From NCBI GenBank assembly GCA_021234155.1, contig JAJEKV010000002.1:39793841-39857840 (forward strand): a stretch of DNA of 64,000 nt, written 5' to 3'. Position 1 is the first letter of the stretch. Every line of letters begins with the position of its first letter. This document shows positions 61,201 to 64,000 of this stretch, piece by piece. The notes below the pieces were generated by a model. It saw nothing but the letters and a program-made list of their open reading frames with translations, made no database searches and was not told the origin of the DNA. Origin of the DNA: Isoetes taiwanensis (taxonomy: Eukaryota > Streptophyta > Lycopodiopsida > Isoetales > Isoetaceae). Position numbers and translations under genes: made by a program.

Positions 61201-62933
61201 CAGGACATCCATTCCAGCCATTTCCTCAATAGCCGCCATGCTTTGGTGATTGCCCCTGATAGAATAGCAATATTTAGTGCTTAATAGTAATGGGGACAAG
61301 CTGCAGTTCAAAAAAGACCTGAGGTACCTGCTGTGATAACCTATGTGAACCTATTGCCATTGTCACTGACAGAACTGTTGGCATGGCAATAGAATCCCAC
61401 CCAAAGCAAAACTAGCAAGTTATCAATGCCAGGACGGTATTTGCGGTGTTGAATTGAAACATTACAATGATTTCAATGATCATGCCAATTGCAATCGAAC
61501 AGATGCAGAAGTTTCCAATGGCAGTTGATAAAAAATCGATGAGGTTACTTACAAACCTCTCATATATTAGGAGGAGGTTTAAGGAGAAACTCTTCTGAAA
61601 ATGCCCAACCAGATTTGCCATCAACCAAGTGAGCAGCCTTGCCAAAGAATGTATGGACGCCAGTCCCAATACTACAGCTTCCAGTTCACCCTGTTTACAA
61701 GTAGAACCAGAGTAGACCTCTCCCCTGATGTTTGGTAACTGGGAGAGATTCACCAGTGAGAGCAGACTAGCAAAGAAAAGGAAAAAATAATTAGACACAA
61801 GGCCAAGAATTAATCAAGACCTGGGGACAGCATACCTGGTCTATCTTCAATGGATCACCCCTCAAGTAGGCGCCAACAGCTGGCACAATATCACCAAGCT
61901 TTTTATAATTGATTATATCACCAGGAACTAGGATTTCTGCATCTTGTTCACTCCATCGACCATCTCTAAGGACCTGCATTCGCATGTGTTGAGAGAGTAA
62001 GACACCATCACTTTCACATGATAAATAAACTCAATACCTTAGTCTTTGGTGCCAAACGAGCCATTAGAGATGCTGCAGCGTTTCCAGCATTGTTCTCTTC
62101 GATAAAGCTGATTGTAGAGTTGATTATCAGCAGCGTAATAATCCCAATAAAATTTTGCCAATCTGGAGGCCGTCCCCTGAATTTTTAAGCTCACATTAAT
62201 AATAATTAAAAATCTAAAGTAAAAAATAGTCCACCTAGTTTATAAATGGTCGAAACACTCACATCACCATTCGCCAAAGCAATTGCCATCACGGCTGCAG
62301 CTTCCATGACCCAAGATAAAGGGTTCCACATAAAACCCAAAAACTTCAAGAATTTGCTCTCCTGTAGTTATACAGACGATAATTCAGCAGCTTTTCCCAA
62401 TAAAGATTGAACAATCAATGATAAAATGCATGGCAAAGCTCGACTGTCTAAACCACTAGAGCTATGAAACCTTACGCTCTTTTCTTCTAACTTGTTGTGG
62501 CCAAAAAGTCTTAACCGCTCCTCTGCTTCTTCACTGCTGAGCCCTTTCCTTGAGCATGCTAGATGAACAAACACCTCCTCTACTGGAATATTCTCCTGCA
62601 ATCCAACCATGCATTGAAAGAATTATAGGTGCGGTAACAACTAAACAATAAAGCAATATAAATGTAAGCATCTAAAAATTTTTTGATCTAGTTTTGTTAA
62701 GGGTGACGGCAATGACAGAAAAGGTATTCGCACTCCTACCATTTTGCCAGAGACAGTTGCATATTAAAAATCACCCAGAAGCCGTAATAAATCAGCTTGG
62801 CATTGTGAATAACAAAGTGCATAGTCGAGGAGATAAACACTCACCAGATCAACGACTTTTTATTCACAGCCTCAAGAAGCGCACCTTATCGGGATGGGAA
62901 GCTGCATTCGTTTTTCCCAGTATCTTCCTCCAT
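58235..62933 (-). CDS. PMA: Plasma-membrane H+-ATPase, copy 2, about 21 exons
   Basis: Duplicate of the pump gene at 14,214-18,887. Minus-strand exons from 5': 62845-62933 (start uncertain), 62476-62595, 62263-62361, 62038-62176, 61836-61973, 61591-61766, 61328-61525, 61142-61255, 60964-61081, 60770-60891, 60599-60687, 60368-60512, 60125-60293, 59750-59989, 59635-59670, 59464-59548, 59227-59388, 58893-59064, 58647-58830, 58405-58577, 58235-58329. Exons 2 and 3 are perfectly in frame (40 and 33 codons): [10 protein letters not shown] start and [10 protein letters not shown] transmembrane lead. D-K-T-G-T-L-T Asp codon is at 61,192-61,194; [10 protein letters not shown] at about 59,905-59,932. 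The microexon 59,635-59,670 is one codon longer than in copy 1. The last exon has an extra base that shifts the frame before Y-T-V; the same extra base occurs in the nearby noncoding repeat, so a systematic read error is likely. Confidence 0.88.
59137..59195 (-). mobile_element. Tiny LINE 3'-end insertion, copy A'
   Basis: Counterpart of 15,112-15,170, inside the intron between exons 59,227-59,388 and 58,893-59,064. Confidence 0.5.
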
Positions 62934-63717
62934 TCCCATCTCAAATTACTCTACCAAAGCAAGACCCTATCATGTGCCAAAAACAATGAATGCAGCGCCT
63001 GAGCTTCTATATCATGAAGAACTAATCTTCCTGCCAGAATGATGGATTGCTTGAACCATTGACGAACAGGGTTACTAAATCATGCGAACATAGCTGACAT
63101 AAGAAGCTGAGATGCGTTTGAAACAAAATTATAACGCCTGAAAACGGTGGTTTCTGCTCTCAAACCGCACAGGTTTTTAGGAAGAGGAGCTAAACCCAAA
63201 CGTAAAACGGGGGTTATCTAAGAATGTGGAAACATTGGATAAGGCAAGGAAGAAGAAAGGCGTGGGGAGGTGTAGTGCCTGTATTCCGAAGCAAACGAGC
63301 CGGTCAGTATGCCGGGCAAAGTGCCAGGGCCAACCAACGGCAAGCCACCACGTGTCGAGCTTATAATGGTTGCCAAGTCGCCATATGGTCCTGTATGTGG
63401 ATTCATTTATAAAGGAAGAACGTTGTCCCCCTTGCATTAAGCTTGCTTTTCTACTTTCTAATTTATAGACACGACAATGCATTGTGGTGTGGGGTCCCCC
63501 ACCCCAATGGTTTGTTTTAAAGAGGATAATGGCACAAGTTGGTAGAAGAAAGGATAAATAAAAGACTATGTTCCAAAATTTGACTTCCTTAGGACTAGGA
63601 ATCCAAATATTCATAAGAGAATGTACAGGTACATTGGTTGAATAAGCACCATGTAATATGATGTCATGCTTATCCAAATAAGAGTATATGGTCACGGCTA
63701 CAAGAAACATATATGGA
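62934..63717 (-). promoter_or_regulatory. Promoter and 5' UTR region of H+-ATPase copy 2
   Basis: TATA-like TTTATAAA at 63,406-63,413 and CACGTGTC at 63,349-63,356, in the same positions as in copy 1. No upstream gene is seen. Confidence 0.5.
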
Positions 63718-64000
63718 TTTCAATAACCGTTTTTCCATTGAAGAGGGAGCTTGTTCTTGGTGTCGCAAGGACATCTGGCACTTCATGCCCCCCCAATGCC
63801 AAGAACAAGCGACTCGTTTTGCCTTCATGTTACTAAAACAACATGTCATGCTACAATGGTATGGCGAGCCGCTATTTTGAATAGAATGGATGCCACACGT
63901 AAGTCTATAATTTGATACACTCCACTTTGTTTGACCTAATGTGAAATAAAAGAACATCATACAAATCGGGATTTATCATTCTGACCAGGATAGATGCCAT
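63718..64000. other. Right flank beyond the duplication, unrecognised
   Basis: Sequence not found elsewhere in the window. A plus-strand stretch (about 63,735-63,880) could encode a peptide with C-S-W-C and a second region rich in aromatic residues (W-H-F, Q-W-Y), and a 96-residue minus-strand frame overlaps it (63,670-63,960). Neither is recognised, and the window ends before a gene can be judged. Confidence 0.35.

Larger units (their letters stand above)
44093..63717. repeat. Copy A' of a 20-kb direct duplication (matches 1-19,700)
   Basis: Base 44,093 corresponds to base 1 and the match runs collinearly to 63,717 (about 19,700 in A). Every LINE, small repeat, the PPR scrap and the H+-ATPase gene are shared in the same order and orientation. 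Some stretches are almost identical (for example 1,741-2,330 with 45,800-46,415) while others differ every few bases. Shared insertions show that the duplication is younger than all of them. A haplotype misjoin in the assembly is an alternative explanation. Confidence 0.9.

Overview
The window is nuclear DNA of a land plant. It holds a plasma-membrane P-type H+-ATPase gene of plant type, split into about 21 short exons by introns of roughly 70-200 bp and ending in the plant YTV tail. It also holds a chromodomain Ty3/gypsy element with an initiator-Met primer site, non-LTR elements with an AP-type endonuclease, and a fragment of a pentatricopeptide-repeat (PPR) gene. The compact introns and the unusual LINEs would suit a seed-free plant such as a lycophyte or bryophyte, but this is a weak inference.

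The layout is A - B - B' - A'. A (1 to about 19,700) and A' (44,093 to about 63,717) are direct copies about 20 kb long. Each holds, in order: a minus-strand LINE 3' end, a PPR scrap, AT-rich DNA with no gene that I recognise, a 570-bp repeat, a 3.2-kb plus-strand LINE with a hexamer tail, a set of short repeats with a second copy of the 570-bp repeat, and the H+-ATPase gene on the minus strand with a TATA-type promoter. B (about 19,706-30,525) and B' (about 31,362-42,139) are copies of one large minus-strand chromovirus. From right to left they read 5' LTR - internal region - shared LTR - second internal region cut off at its 3' end. Between B' and A' lie AT-rich repeats (42,140-42,512) and two more LINE fragments (42,513-44,092).

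The most unusual feature is the chromovirus. Between its primer-binding site and its gag region it carries about 4 kb of extra sequence. This is arranged as two matching cassettes: two copies of a roughly 45-bp palindromic box, then a TATAAATA-type box, then about 100-110 bp to an ATG that opens a GC-rich basic or proline-rich reading frame. This looks like two accessory genes with their own promoters inside an LTR retrotransposon.

The two copies of each duplicated segment differ mostly at CAG/CTG-like positions, with long near-identical stretches in between. That pattern looks like systematic long-read base-calling error at methylated CHG sites rather than real divergence. Many apparent frame breaks, including those in the H+-ATPase copies, may therefore be artefacts, and the duplications themselves could be partly an assembly (haplotype) effect.
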